Part shown: positions 20,190 to 31,885 of the stretch, one piece after another | Layout of the letters: each line of letters starts with the position of its first letter | Position numbering within the stretch: the stretch's first letter is position 1 | Position numbers and translations under genes: made by a program | The notes under the pieces: model-generated | Databases searched by the model: none | Told to the model about the DNA's origin: nothing | The model's input: only the letters and a program-made list of their open reading frames with translations | NCBI GenBank assembly: GCA_010093685.1 | Contig: MU006222.1 | Location: forward strand, 1,514,856-1,578,855 | Direction of reading: 5' to 3' | DNA: 64,000 bases | Origin: Ophiobolus disseminans | Taxonomy: Eukaryota > Ascomycota > Dothideomycetes > Pleosporales > Phaeosphaeriaceae

Positions 20190-21596
20190 ATGCTGGAAAT
20201 CAGGAGGTGTACCTTGGTTTTGAACCTAGACAGCGGAGGACTCATCCTGACGAGTACGTCACTGGCAATCGCACTCATAGTTCGCATAGCCCGCGACACC
20301 TTGACCCCAGTGGACGCCGCAATCGGTGCGATGATACTTGATGGACAAAATATGGCATTGACAATTCAGCTTACGGCGAAAGAGACGTTCAATTCAGGAT
20401 GGCAAGTGGGTATAGCAGTAATCACGCAATTCGTTGGGCTTGGAACCATATCCGCCATCGTTTCCAGGCTCAACGACCGCTCATATGCTTCTGAGGATTG
20501 CAGCTGTCTAGCACTCTTTTGGTGGGGATGGCTCGGCAACTGCTCGCCCTCAATATCATCACTGGAGTCGATTGTATTCTGGACGTACTTCGCCTGCCGG
20601 TTCATTGGCAACCTCCAGGCATCGTTGCATGCGCTGTGGAACACTGCTTCTTTCGATCGCGCGGAAAAGGATACTCGTGACACAGCGAACAAACTCAGGA
20701 AGCTCGGTGGACCTCTTTTCGGTATCATATATTCTGTTGAGAATGTGTGGGTTCAGTCCAGGTTGGTGGAAGGAAGGGCCGTGGTACCTCCGATGTGAGG
20801 CAGGCACGGCTGACTGTAACGTCCTTACGCGAAGTTGGTGTGGCCTCTTACACGGAACAACACGATAGTCAATACAATACGTTGCAGCCACCCTACCTCG
20901 TCCCTCCTCCCACTCGGTTCTCTATGGTAGTCATACTACTACAGGGACCTTGTTCCAATATATTCATATTTTAGCGAGCGTGGTACGGCTCGCTACGGAG
21001 AGTACCCAGCCACGTTGACTTTCATGTGTGACCTCTACGCTCTTTTCGCCCTTACGTCTCTCGTCAACGCTGAAACAACCATTCGCGACTTCGGTATTGC
21101 GCCATCATCAGCAATCGACTCTACTGGACAGGTCATTGCTTTGGTCAATGCGTTTGCCGCATTTTCCCGCGTATGCTGGCTGTTCGTTTTTCTCTTTCTC
21201 CACAAAGACTCTGAAACAGGTGGGCTCAACTGGCCTTTCAAATTGCGACTGTTGCAGCTCTCGAACGATCCCAAGTTCATCAAGCTCTCGCTTGATGCTC
21301 GTCCGTCCCCCGACTCATTACCTTTGGGTACCATGCTTCAGGACCCTCTTGATGTCACTTCAAAATATGTCGATCATGTAGCAGTTCTCGAAAGCGATCA
21401 AAAACGGGAGAGGTTCGAGAATTACTCGAACATGACAACAAGTTTCAGGGAAAGCCGGTTCAAAATTTTCGGCCACAAGTTCGCATGGGACTGGCAGTGG
21501 TCTGAAAAAGAAGTGGCACCCAGTATGGAAATTATATCTTTAACCCCGAACCCGGCATATCTGCGCGAATCCGCTGCAAGGGACGAGATACAGTGA
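20190..21596 (+). CDS. Fungal multi-pass membrane protein, middle exons unresolved
   Basis: Two coding blocks in the same frame are clear: 20190 to about 20735 (start of the family-like segment N-L-D-S-G-G-L-I-L, several membrane helices) and about 20974-21596 (Y-G-E-Y-P-A-T-L-T-F-M-C-D-L-Y-A-L-F-A-L-T-S, one more helix pair, cytosolic-looking tail ending A-R-D-E-I-Q). The interval between them has stops in all frames and must contain one or two introns; no single donor/acceptor pair is convincing. The start may lie upstream. Comparable ascomycete proteins are annotated only as hypothetical membrane proteins; I do not know a function. The block is real coding sequence but the model is incomplete. 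Confidence 0.55.
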
Positions 21597-21992
21597 GACT
21601 TTGGCGCAGGCACTCAATGTGTTACTGTGAACATTGTAGTGCAAACGAAAGTCGCCACTGGTATCAAAACATCTTGGAGCAGCGGCTGGGGTTATAGCTT
21701 TCAGTCGAAGTGTGCTGCCGCTTGGGATGTTATCATGTCAGCTGTACCTCTCGCTCCCGAAGACATGGGGTTCAAGAGAAACCGAAGAAGGCACCATGCC
21801 GAGCAATACGTAGTTGAACACGACAGAAGTGTACTACAGTCATACTCAGTACGGGAGTACGTTCTCACCAGTGACGGACCTGCACTTTATAGTGTCATGG
21901 TAAACTGCGGATGATCATTGAGGTTGTGCAACCACGGGTCCCACCACCTACACATCGATCAAACATACGATCTTTGAAGAACAGATTCACGC

Positions 21993-22025
21993 TTTCTTCT
22001 TCTTCTTCTTCTTCTTCTTCTTCTT
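21993..22025. repeat. CTT microsatellite
   Basis: About eleven tandem CTT units, seen directly. Confidence 0.95.
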
Positions 22026-22066
22026 TGTGACGGTGTGAGGAGAGGGGAGGACTGCGCTGCATTGGC

Positions 22067-22161
22067 TATCTGAGGTGGGATGAGCTGCATATATACATGA
22101 CCAACCATGAGCTATCCCAACTCGTACTAGAGTGGTTCTGGGCAAGGCCCAAACCGTTACA
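22067..22161 (-). mobile_element. LTR-terminal fragment, family shared with 55.7 kb
   Basis: By hand alignment 84 of 95 bases match 55,679-55,773 without gaps. On the minus strand it begins TGTAACGGTTTGG, as an LTR start would. Only the first 95 bp are present; the rest of the LTR is missing. Confidence 0.7.
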
Positions 22162-22211
22162 TTCTTCTTCTTCTTCTTCGCAGCAGCAGCACCAGCAGCA
22201 GCAGCACCAGC
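22162..22211. repeat. TTC and CAG compound microsatellite
   Basis: Six TTC units are followed directly by interrupted CAG units. Confidence 0.9.
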
Positions 22212-22225
22212 ATCAGTCAACATGT

Positions 22226-22402
22226 AATCTCCAAAGAAAGTGTCGGATGTGAGAGACAGGGCAGAAAAGAGGGAGAAGGTTGTTGTATTGGAGAGCTATA
22301 GAGAGCGATTATATACACAACCAGATGAGTAAGCATGTGACTAATAGAGTCACATGAGATGCAGTTCACATGTACTATGTGAACTAAGGTGCCATGCTGA
22401 CA
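22226..22402 (-). mobile_element. LTR-like repeat, family shared with 52.35 kb
   Basis: The minus strand starts TGTCAGCATGGCACC and aligns with 52,348-52,500 on the plus strand, including a shared TATATAATCGCTCT core that looks like an LTR promoter. The left boundary is uncertain. Confidence 0.6.
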
Positions 22403-23000
22403 GAAAGGGTATACACTCCCTTCGCAGCAGCAACAACTACCACACTCTTCCCTTAAGTAGGTCCATCCAGCATAGGTATACTCCGTAAGCCTAGCGCATC
22501 AATCAATCACCTCCAGTTATTCAGCAAAACACGAAGCTGTGATACTTCCTTCCACAAGCTCCTCCATCTCTATAACCAACCTATCGAATATCAAAACCCC
22601 TTTTTTGAACAACATGTATCTACTCGCCCGAGGCTGACCAGAACGTACGGTTTCCGTCCTTATGAGACGTCAGGCGGATTTCGAATGTATCCTAAATATC
22701 ACCTCTATAGCGTTAACAACAGCGTCGAAGCGATCTGGTCTGGAATCTCATGTAAGGCAATTTGTGGACTGGGGCGTGAGTTTCTTCGCCAGTATACTCA
22801 CGTCTACACAAGCGGCGTTAGGCAAAGAAATTGAACAGTCATGTGTGCAATGCTTTCAAAGCTGGTACCGAGACAAGATTGTAATCACTGCAACAACTTG
22901 ATAGATGCTTTGTACATACCCAATCATAATATACACCAACCCAATCCCTCATCCCCCCCCCATCCCCGCCCCCAGCCTAAACCTTCACCCCACCCCCAAC

Positions 23001-25112
23001 CTAAACCCTCACCCTCCTCCCCCCCTCCACCTTCTTCCTCTCCACCTCCATATTCTCCAGCACCGCCCTAGTATGCCTTGCCAAGTCAACCGCCGCCTCA
23101 CTCGGCAGCGGCATCCCAAACTCGGGCACCGCAAGCGAGCCCTCCCTCGCCCCCCTCCTCCTAAGCGCATACGGCACTTTCGCATTCCTCGTCGCAACGC
23201 GCCCTGACGCTGCGCGGACTTGACTGTCGAGGAGGCCGCGCTCGTAGAGGGCGTAGTCGATGACTTTGGCTTGGCCGGTCTTTGTGCGCTTTTCGGTTTT
23301 GTTGGCTTTTTGGCGGCGCAGTTCGACGTTGCCGAGGCGGATGAGGTCGCCGAGGTCGGCTCTGCGTCGAGATGTTGTTGGAGTGGGTGCTTGTTTAGCG
23401 CGCTCTCGGGCTTTTTGGCCTTCGATGAAGATGGCGCTGTGGAGAGTGGTTGGTTGTGGCTTGGCTGCGGCGCAGAGGTGCTCGTAGAGATCGCCAATCG
23501 TTTTGGAGGAACTCAAATGTGGATCTGATATGTGAAGGCCGGTAAGTTGGTGAAGGCGTTTATAAAGCTGGTAGGGTCAGTAAAACACTGCTAGAATGGA
23601 CCAGGACTGGACTTACTGCGAACTTGAAGTTTATGTCAGTGATGGGTACGTGCCACCATTTGACTGTTTCTACATGTGCTGGAGCAGATGATGAAGTCTT
23701 AGAGCGCGCTGCACTTCTCAGGGTGGCGATCTCATCTACTAGCCGCTGTGCACGGTGCTCAAGGACAGTATGGCGCAAATCAATGACGGCCGAACGTGAT
23801 GCCTCAAACGCGGATGCGAGCTCGACCAGACGGGAGGGAGTGGCAACGATTGGTTCTGCCACGGGCTCTGCGACCACTACTATCTCCTCGACCTTCTCGG
23901 TCTCAACAGGTTTGGCGCGCGGTACCGGCCGATTGGACATGAAATCGAAAGGCTTTCTGTCGGGGTCAGCTTTGACGATCGCCGCCCGCTTGAAAGCTGG
24001 TGTCGCAGGGTCCATGGTAGGTGCAGGCTCCTGTAGCAAGACCGGATCAAGGAGGTCCGCTGCTTCGTCGATGAGTACCTCCTCGTCCTCTAGTACCTCG
24101 ACTTGCTCTGCCGATTCCCAGGCCGGTGTGGTTTGCATGGCTTGGATAAAATGTTCGGCATTCTTGCCCGCGGGGTATGCAAGTGCAAATTTGCCGCTTT
24201 TCGTCTTGTAAAGCTTGATATCCTTCACCCAGTCGGGAGCGTCATAGATACCGCGGTTGGGGGACTTTGCCAGATCCATATCCAGACCGGCCTGCTTCAA
24301 AGCATGTACCTCGACGACGGCTTGAGCGAATCGATCGCGGATCTCGGTGGACTTCTTCGCCTTAGCATGCAGACCGAAGCTGCGTAGTGTTAGTACTTTA
24401 CTCTGCAACGACGGCCCTAGCGTCCGAGCTAGCGCATCCATACATACTTGTATTTGGTGTATGGTTTCCCCGTGACTTCGTGCACCGCCTGGGCCAACAT
24501 GAGATTGCCGTCGCGCAGCGTGTACGGTGTGCTGGTCAGATTCTCGATCTCGTTGGCCATGTTCAAGCTCATGGGCGTGTAAGTTTGCTTTGTGAGCTTT
24601 TGGAACTCCTTGGCCATGTCGCTTTCGAGCTTCCGCTGCAGCCACCCCTCTGCGCCCACGTGCATCATCTTGAGCCCTGGCTTCGAGTCGTGAATTTCGT
24701 CGGCCGGCAGATAGAGAAACCGGTCTTTGGCCTGGCGTTCGATCCTGCGTTGAGCCTTTTTGGTACTACCCATCTTGATACGTCGACCCTCCTCTTCGAG
24801 CACCTCCTCATAGTCGCCCTGCTCTTCTGGCGCTATCCGCACAGGCGAGGTCGGATCGTAGGGGTCGACATGTGCGCCGATGGGCTCAGAGTCTCCCAGC
24901 AGTCGCTTCTGCCATCTGCGCACAAACTGCTGATGCTTCTTCTTGTCCTGCTTCCCGGGGTTGAGGAAGGCGTTGGAGGCGGTGGTGGAGAATGTGGCGG
25001 CCGAGGTGCGGGCATGCGTGCCGGGCGCAATTGCAGACACGCGATGCCGTATTGGTAACTGCAGAGGCGTGGAGGGATCAATTGCCCGCGAGGGGCGCGG
25101 TATCCGGCGCAT
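23001..25112 (-). CDS. Mitochondrial large-subunit ribosomal protein mL50
   Basis: Three exons (25112-24448, 24379-23617, 23567-23001) give 664 residues. Intron 1 (68 bp) has GTATGT and a perfect TACTAAC; intron 2 (49 bp) has GTAAGT, TACTGAC and CCAG. The ATG at 25112 starts an Arg-rich mitochondrial presequence (M-R-R-I-P-R-P-S); upstream in-frame codons are not ATG. Family marks are L-G-D-S-E-P-I-G-A-H-V-D-P-Y-D-P-T in the N-terminal part, F-D-F-M-S-N-R-P-V-P-R in the middle, and the conserved C-terminal domain around residues 470-510 (L-Y-K-R-L-H-Q-L-T-G, then I-S-D-P). mL50 sits on the mitoribosome large subunit and supports mitochondrial translation. Identification is from remembered fungal homologues; the C-terminal domain is the strongest evidence. 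Confidence 0.82.
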
Positions 25113-25282
25113 TGGGGTCGTCGTGTCGAGTTGGATGCCGTCGGAATTTCTCTCGACATGCAAGTGCAAGATGCGCTAGCACGCCGCACGGGAGCCAATC
25201 AGCATCACGAAAGCGCCGCACACTTGGGTTCGAGGTGTCAAATGGTCAATGGATGTACTCACTTCTAGGTGTTTTGTCATGA

Positions 25283-26660
25283 CTATTTATCTCCTGAAAA
25301 CTTCTTCACCAGCCATGTCGAACCTCGCTCCTCATACTCGGCTTTATCTACCAGCACTTCCTTCAGCAGCTCTGGCTGGCTGGCGAACCTCGCTGCACCC
25401 AGCCAGGTGTGCTTGACAGGGTCGTCCGCACGTAAAATGTTCAGCAGGTACTGCGCTGGTATGAGTGCCCTCAGCTCGTCCTCCAGCCGCTCAGTGAAGC
25501 CCTTGACGAGCGAGTTCCCTCCCACCACCACCACATTCGACAACAACCCCACCCTGAGGGCCTCTGGCAGCCCGCTTAACGACTCCATTACTGCACCGGG
25601 GATGCCTGCTTCTTGTATGCCAATGTCGGAGGGGCTGAAGAGCAGCTCAGGCACGGCAAAGCGCTCGTTCCCCATCGGCAGCAGGTCCTCTCGTGGGCCC
25701 TGCAGTGGCTGTAGTCGACGCGTGCGTTGTTTTGCAGGGTCATGAGGTCTCGCATGTCCATGTATTGCCGTCTCGTAGTCCGGCAGCACATAGTCAACCA
25801 CAACACTCGAGTCCAGCTCCCGCTTGTTCCCCAGCCGCCCTTTCCACGTCCGCTCCAGATCTTTCGAGAAGTGCTGCGACGAGGGCGCAACGTATGCAGT
25901 CGCTTCCTTGATCTCGTTGAGCAAATACGTCTCCTCCATGAGGTTGTAATGCCGGAGCGACGCCAACTCTTTCAGGTAGTTTGTGAGCAGCTTCCCGCCA
26001 ACCGTGAGCCGTCGCACAGCCGACTGGAGGAGCCTGCCATTGTACAGCGGGAGTATGGTCGTGTCCGAGTATGAGGTGTCGATGACAAGCAGGCACTCTT
26101 GCGGTAGGGTGGAGAGCGACGAGGGGTTGGACGTGTGGTAGGCGTTGAAGCGCGGACCCACGCTGCGGTAGTATGCCGCGAACTCGAACTGCTCAAAGAC
26201 AATCTCGTCGCAGTTCTTCTGTAGTTCTTTTGGGCAGTTGGGCTTCTCAGTCAGGAGCAGATTCGTCTCTTTGGGGTCACACTGTTGGCATATCAGCTTC
26301 CTGCAGGCTGATGCATTCACTCGGCGCACCCACCCTCAACCCCTCCCCCACCGATCCCATGAATTCGTGCTCCCATATTGCCTTTTCCGCCTCCCAATTG
26401 ACGATGAAGCCCTTCTCTACCGGCCGTCTGAACGCCAATTCGCCAAAGTCTTTGCACGAGTCGAGCTCAGACGCGACGTAGGTGCACTTGTCGCGTGTGC
26501 TGCGCGCGACGCAGTTCGGAATGACCCTACAGTCATCGTAGCTAGCTTCTGCGGACGCGCCTGAGACGACGCCAGCTTTTATCGTGTATGCGCCGTTGTC
26601 GAGAACGAGCGTTCTGTTTGGCCCTGCTACGGCCGATTTTCTGGATCCTTTGGGTGGCAT
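25283..26660 (-). CDS. ARP6: Actin-related protein Arp6, SWR1 chromatin-remodelling subunit
   Basis: Two exons, 26660-26334 and 26281-25283, give 441 residues; the intron (26282-26333) is GTGGGT...CAACAG. The N-terminus has the actin-fold phosphate loop (L-V-L-D-N-G-A-Y-T-I-K-A-G), and later segments match Arp6: L-L-V-I-D-T-S-Y-S, T-V-G-G-K-L-L-T-N, V-D-Y-V-L-P-D-Y, G-N-E-R-F-A-V-P-E-L-L-F and V-V-V-G-G-N-S-L. Arp6 is a core subunit of SWR1, which deposits histone variant H2A.Z. The region between V-L-P-D-Y and G-N-E-R-F is variable, as usual for the family. The stop lies 170 bp from the mL50 start; both genes run leftward. Confidence 0.92.
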
Positions 26661-26784
26661 CTTTGGTGCAGGAACCGTCCTCAGTTGCGGCTTGGTGACA
26701 GAAATCGCGACTAGCGTCTTACGTCATCACGTGCAGGGTCAAGACGTGCCTGCCTTCGCAACAGCAAACACCATCGCCTCACTT

Positions 26785-28315
26785 TCACCGCGATACTGCA
26801 TACACCTCTATCTGCCCGCTCCATCCGGCGATTGATTGCCCTTGTCGCGATCCAGCGCCCCTTGAATCGCCGAATCGTTCCAGCTCTGGCTTTACAACTA
26901 GCTGTAGGCTTTCCGCGTCACTTCCTACCACCCTCAAGACGTCTTCGCTCCCACGAGGTACTACAACGAACAGCCGGTATCGCTGAGACGTTATCTCAAG
27001 CCATAGGTTCGCTGCTGATTGCAGTATTTCATCGAGAGCGCCCTGCTCCTCTTCATCGAGCGTGGTGATATGGCCCAGCGTGATGCAGACAACGCTGAGC
27101 ATAGCGACTCGTGCTTGACGGTGGCTCTCGATGATTGACTGATCATTTTCCGTCCGCGGCTCTGACGAGCTCAGCGCAGTCAGGAACACCTCGGCGTTCT
27201 TGTATCGCTTCATGTTCAGGTCTGCTTTCTCGCCTTCCTCCAACCTGTCATACTCTGCACTCATCAGATATGCAACTGGACGAGATTCGGGCACGCTTAC
27301 CGCGGCTATGAGCTTCGTACAGCTCGGAATCGAACACCTGGCCATACTCGCCCATGATTCGAAATGGTGTCCGGAAGACATGCTCATGGAGAGTGAGCCA
27401 CAGGCAATTCTGCACCAGATGCTGCTTCAGCTTTCTGGTATTGTGCGAACGCATTGTCCCCATCTCAACCTCCGAGTATGGCCAGCTTGCTTCTAGGTGC
27501 GGATCCCACTCGATGCGCGAGAATTCTTCAATGTCGGTGCTGAGCTTTTTGAATCTCATGACCACCTCGCGATCTGCAAGACCCTTTATGTGCTCTCGAC
27601 TGGAAAGGTCCTGCTTGAGATCTTCATTGACTTGCTGAAGTTGCTCTTTTTCTACAGTGTGTATGTGGTTGAGCTCACGGACGGTTTCGACATGTTTCGC
27701 CTCTCGATTTCGATGCTCCGTTTGCCACAGTTCCTCATTCTTTCTCAATCGCCCACTCCAGTCTTCCTCACTTTTTCTCAACCGCCCGCTCCAATCTTCC
27801 TCAATTTGTTTCAGCCGCCTGCTCCAATCTTCCTCTTTCTTTCTCAGTTTCGCCATGGCCAAATCCTGTGTTCTTTGAAGATCTATCTGGTGTCTCTGAT
27901 GCACTTCTTTCAGATGTTCTTCATGATTCAACCTCTCGCTTCTAATAATGTTGTCTTTCTGAGCCACTCGGTGTTCAGCCTGAACCTTTGCCTGCTTTTC
28001 AAATCGAATGTCTGTCTGACTATCGTGATACTGCGACATGAGCTTTTCGTACTCATTAAGCACATTCTTCACAAATTTCTCTGCGCTTGAGGATAATTTC
28101 GGCGGAGACAGTGCAGAATACCTTGCACTGGCGTTGTAGATGATCTGCTTTATGCGCCTGATCTCGAGCTCAAACTCACTGGGTGGCAGTTGGTCCTGTT
28201 CGTGTCAACATCCGTGGGCTCAGAAGCTTTTCCACATTGTAGGAGATTCTAGACGTATACACACATCTGCACTCCCCAGTCCGAGATACTGCTTGGTTTT
28301 CTCCAGCTTGCCCAT
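26785..28315 (-). CDS. Coiled-coil protein of unknown function, divergent from an Hsp70-like gene
   Basis: Three exons, 28315-28265, 28195-27301 and 27254-26785, give 471 residues. Introns are 69 bp (GTGTGT...AACAG) and 46 bp (GTAAGC, CTGAT, GCAG); the second acceptor was chosen because it alone keeps the frame. The first exon codes only 17 residues. A long coiled coil, about residues 60-240, contains three consecutive near-identical units of eleven residues (E-E-D-W-S-G-R-L-R-K-S type). A globular, helical C-terminal half follows. No enzymatic motif is seen. It shares a 451-bp promoter region with the Hsp70-like gene, so co-regulation or a chaperone-partner relation is possible but unproven. 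Confidence 0.75.
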
Positions 28316-28766
28316 GGTTCCTCAGACGACTAATCGATATGCCGGCTCCTGAGAGTTTCGACGAAAGGCTGTATACCTCAAGTATCGGACGCTTGCGTGC
28401 TCATAAGATATGTTCCGCTTGATGCGGCAATCTCACTGGCTGCACTCAGCCGGCCGCCATGCGGAAGACTTACGTGGCTCTAGCTTCGTTGTGGGCGTGG
28501 TGACCGGTCGTCTATCATTGCCGTTTCCGGCGACTGCATGAAGCACGCGCAGCATACTTCTCAGCTTTCACTTCGTAATCTTAGTCGACCGGAATCTTCC
28601 ACAGCCCGAGTCATGCATGTCTCTCCGCGGCAGGTGCATAGTCTGCGCTACTGTAGCCCAGCCGTGTTCGGGCTTCCCAAGTTTTCGATCCTCATTGTTC
28701 CTATTTCTTCTTATGACCTCTCGCAGCCGTGAATTTGAGATGGCAGGAGTATAATAATGGTCGAAA
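28316..28766. promoter_or_regulatory. Bidirectional promoter, coiled-coil gene / Hsp70-like gene
   Basis: The 451 bp between the two start codons must drive both divergent genes. No canonical heat-shock element array was recognised by eye. Confidence 0.5.
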
Positions 28767-31292
28767 ATGTATCCAGTTTCTCGAGTCCAGCCCGTACGGC
28801 AGGTTAGCCCACCTCTAAGCGAGGCTGCCCAAAGCACTTCCCAAGCCTCGACAGTTAGCTCACAGAGTGTTCAGCGCCCTCAAGCGATTCAGACTAATCA
28901 AGTCGCGGTAACGAATGGTGTACGCGAAACACGCTTGGTCATTGGCATCGACTTTGGCACCACTTATACGGGTACGGCCAGTTCATTCAACGGCCTTAAT
29001 CGCAACGGCTAATATTTTTACAGGCGTTGCATTTGCAACACCCAAGGGATCAGTGTGTCCGCTGAACGAGATCACCGTGATCAAGGAGTGGGACGAACAT
29101 CATACTAACGCAGACAAGGTTCCGAGTGTAATATCTTACTCAAATTCAAAAAGTCACCAGCAATGGGGAAGCTATTGCAACTTCAGTCCTGGCGCCCTGA
29201 CGATGGTACACAAGAAGCTCGAGCTCTGCCCGCATCCTCTTCAGGGTGAGCTTGACTTAGTCCTCCAAGTTCTGAAAGACATGAAGAACTTAAATTTCGA
29301 CGACATGATTGAGGACGGTCTGGTGCCAGCACATGCTTGCAAAAGTCCAGAGGAAATCGTCACCGATTACTTGACCAAAGTCTTCCTGTACCTCGATCAG
29401 AAGGTTGAGAAGTTCAAAGGGTCTTTTCGGATCTACACTACAACAGATTTGGTCGTTACTGTACCCACGGTGTGTATTTATTTGTACTCACTCATATGTT
29501 CAAGGTCGCAGCCACTAAATACACCGCAGGACTGGCCTTACGAAGCAATGAACGCGACGTATCGAGCAATCACGAAAGCTGGGTTCAATCGCTTCAATTT
29601 TCCGAGGCTCAACGATGTCATGTTCATTACAGAGTCCGAGGCTGCTGCACGCTACACCGTCCGCTACTACAAAGAGCAACGAGGTGTGAACTTTTTGCAT
29701 GTATGGCATACGATCATAAAGTTCTCGCCTATAGTTTCGAGCTCACATTCATACAGGACAACTCGTGCTTTGTGCTTTGCGACGCAGGAGGAGGCACCGT
29801 GGTCAGTCATTCTTACCGACCAGCGACCGTCACCTAGTTGGAACGCTTGAACTGACATACCTGTCAGGACGTTGTATCATACAAGGTCATCAAAACTCAG
29901 CCTTCTCTTCAACTGGAACAAATTGGGTCTCCTACAGGTAATGCAATTCGATGTTTCCTACAGCTTCGCGTCCGTCACTGACACATCCCAGGCGCCAAAT
30001 GCGGGTCGATTTTCATAAATCAGCGCTTCAAAAAGTGGTTACGACAAAGGATTGGAGATCGCTATTACCGAGAACTTGATCCCAACCTCACCCTGGACAA
30101 AACCGCGTCTCTTGCATCAGAGACGCCTGCCATGAGAAGTCTGATGCAGGACTTTGACGATCGCAAGGAAGCTTTCACGGCAGAAGACACAAGAGACATA
30201 CACCTAAAACTGCCGCCACCGTTACATGAGCTGGAAGTTCCTGGACTAATTCAATTAGGGGAACTTACAATAACTCGGTATATCGACACGCTGCTGAACA
30301 AAGTTCATGAGTTCCAGGCTGACCATCTTAGGGAACAAATGGAATCTTTCTTCGATGCATGTCTGGACCAGATTCTTCAACTCATAGTGGGACATATGAA
30401 GCAAATCGAACGTGTCGCGAGCAATAGAACCAAAGTAAGCAATAAAAACTCATCGTCCTACGATCACCTTCTAACGGGCGCGAAGAACCTGTTTCTCGTG
30501 GGAGGTTTCGGAAGCTCCGAGTATTTGAGACACTACATCGAGGATACGATGGTCAACGAATACGGAGTGAGATTTCGAACACCTGACACCTCGTGGACTG
30601 CCATTGTTCAGGGCGCTGTTGTTTGTGGTATAGACAGTACTCAGATCCCGTCCATCCGCAGAGGGAAAGCCCTCGAACACAGCTACGGAGTCAGTATGGA
30701 CGAGGTCTTCCAGGAGACCAGTCATCTTCCTGAAGATCTGAACGAAGAGCGCGGTGGCCAACTGTACGCTCAGGCCCAGCTCATATGGTTGTTGAATCAG
30801 AGCGACGCGATCCTTGCAGGCGAGCCACGTAAAGTCCGCAAGGAATTCGACGTCAGCTTCACGAAAACTCAGGACTTCATGAATCTGCCAATTTACCGAC
30901 ACACAAGAGCATATGACGAGGTTGAAGCAGACCGACCACTTCGGCTCAGGAACGCTGCAGACGGTATGATTTACTGATATCACTCTTTCTTACATCGAAA
31001 TTACTAAGCTACCGCAGAAGTCACTCAAGCAGCAGTCCTCAAGATTGAACTAGCGACTCTTCGCAGCTACCTCCACAGTAAGCTTGGGCCTATCCGTGGC
31101 GTCCGCGAGTCACTCTACCAAGCAGCCAAATCCTCAGATAGACCGTCCTATAAATTGATGGAAGGCGTGTTCTTCTCGGCTATGAAGTCGAGTTATCGCG
31201 TCACGTTGGAGCTTGTGCTGGAAGTGACATGGGATAAAGTTCAGGCGTCGATATCATGGGGAGGGCGGGAGCTGGCAAGGGTTACTCTGTAA
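28767..31292 (+). CDS. Hsp70-family (HSPA12-like) ATPase
   Basis: Seven exons (28767-28971, 29024-29469, 29530-29700, 29757-29801, 29868-29937, 29992-30963, 31018-31292) give 727 residues. All introns are 52-66 bp with GT-AG ends; the fourth donor (GTCAGT) is weak. The phosphate-1 motif G-I-D-F-G-T-T-Y-T-G is near residue 60, the phosphate-2 motif C-D-A-G-G-G-T-V-D near 285, and the adenosine-type motif L-V-G-G-F-G-S-S near 480. The canonical C-terminal substrate-binding domain with its EEVD end is absent; the final 230 residues are unlike DnaK. Fungi have expanded families of such divergent Hsp70-like proteins, whose clients are mostly unknown. About 50 disordered residues precede the ATPase. 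Confidence 0.85.
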
Positions 31293-31885
31293 TTACTGGT
31301 AGATGTGTCGTATCAGCTCGTATCGACACGGCTGAATGGTAGTCGTATCGGCGTGGCTTGCTTCTGTCTCGAGGCAGCCCTTGCGGCCTCAGGCATGAAA
31401 TGCTTTTTGTGACGAGGACATGCATGCAGCTACATGGTCCTCCGAAAGGCTATCACAAATGTGCAAGTGTCTGCAACCGAAGGTCAAACATTCCTATTGG
31501 GTATTTTCGCGGGACGTCGGAAAGAAGTTTGTGGCTGCATGCGGTATGCTGGTCCTCCAGGACGTGTTCACCGGACATGCAAGGTGGACCAACCAAATCA
31601 AAGATCACCAAGCCATGTTGGCTGAGTGCCCTTAGCCCATCTATCATACAATTCTCATTGCTACGATTTGGTATGGTGACTGCTGGCCGACAGCGAGCTG
31701 GCTGCGCTTGCTTCTCAGCCTGACCCCATGTTATCGCGCTGTCGTATTCACCAACCTCATACACGAGAGCGCTGTGATCCGGCATCACCACTTGACAACC
31801 ACACAGCCTGATTGCAATAATTCGACCCTCAAACCTCATCTCCGATCCGCGATCACATCCTAAACACCCGCACAACTCTCCAGCC
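31293..31885. other. Intergenic region, nothing recognised
   Basis: Between the Hsp70-like stop and the next start, only overlapping short frames occur, without splice support. Confidence 0.4.

Larger units (their letters stand above)
21597..23000. other. Repeat-bearing intergenic island
   Basis: This 1.4-kb gap carries microsatellites and two LTR-like fragments listed separately. A short frame at 21,627-21,914 has no start or splice context that supports a gene. The remainder, 22,403-23,000, shows nothing recognisable. Confidence 0.5.

Noticed and set aside
21987..22223. A polyLys/Ala-rich frame on the minus strand
   Set aside because: It is produced by the CTT and CAG microsatellites and contains LTR sequence; no gene context.
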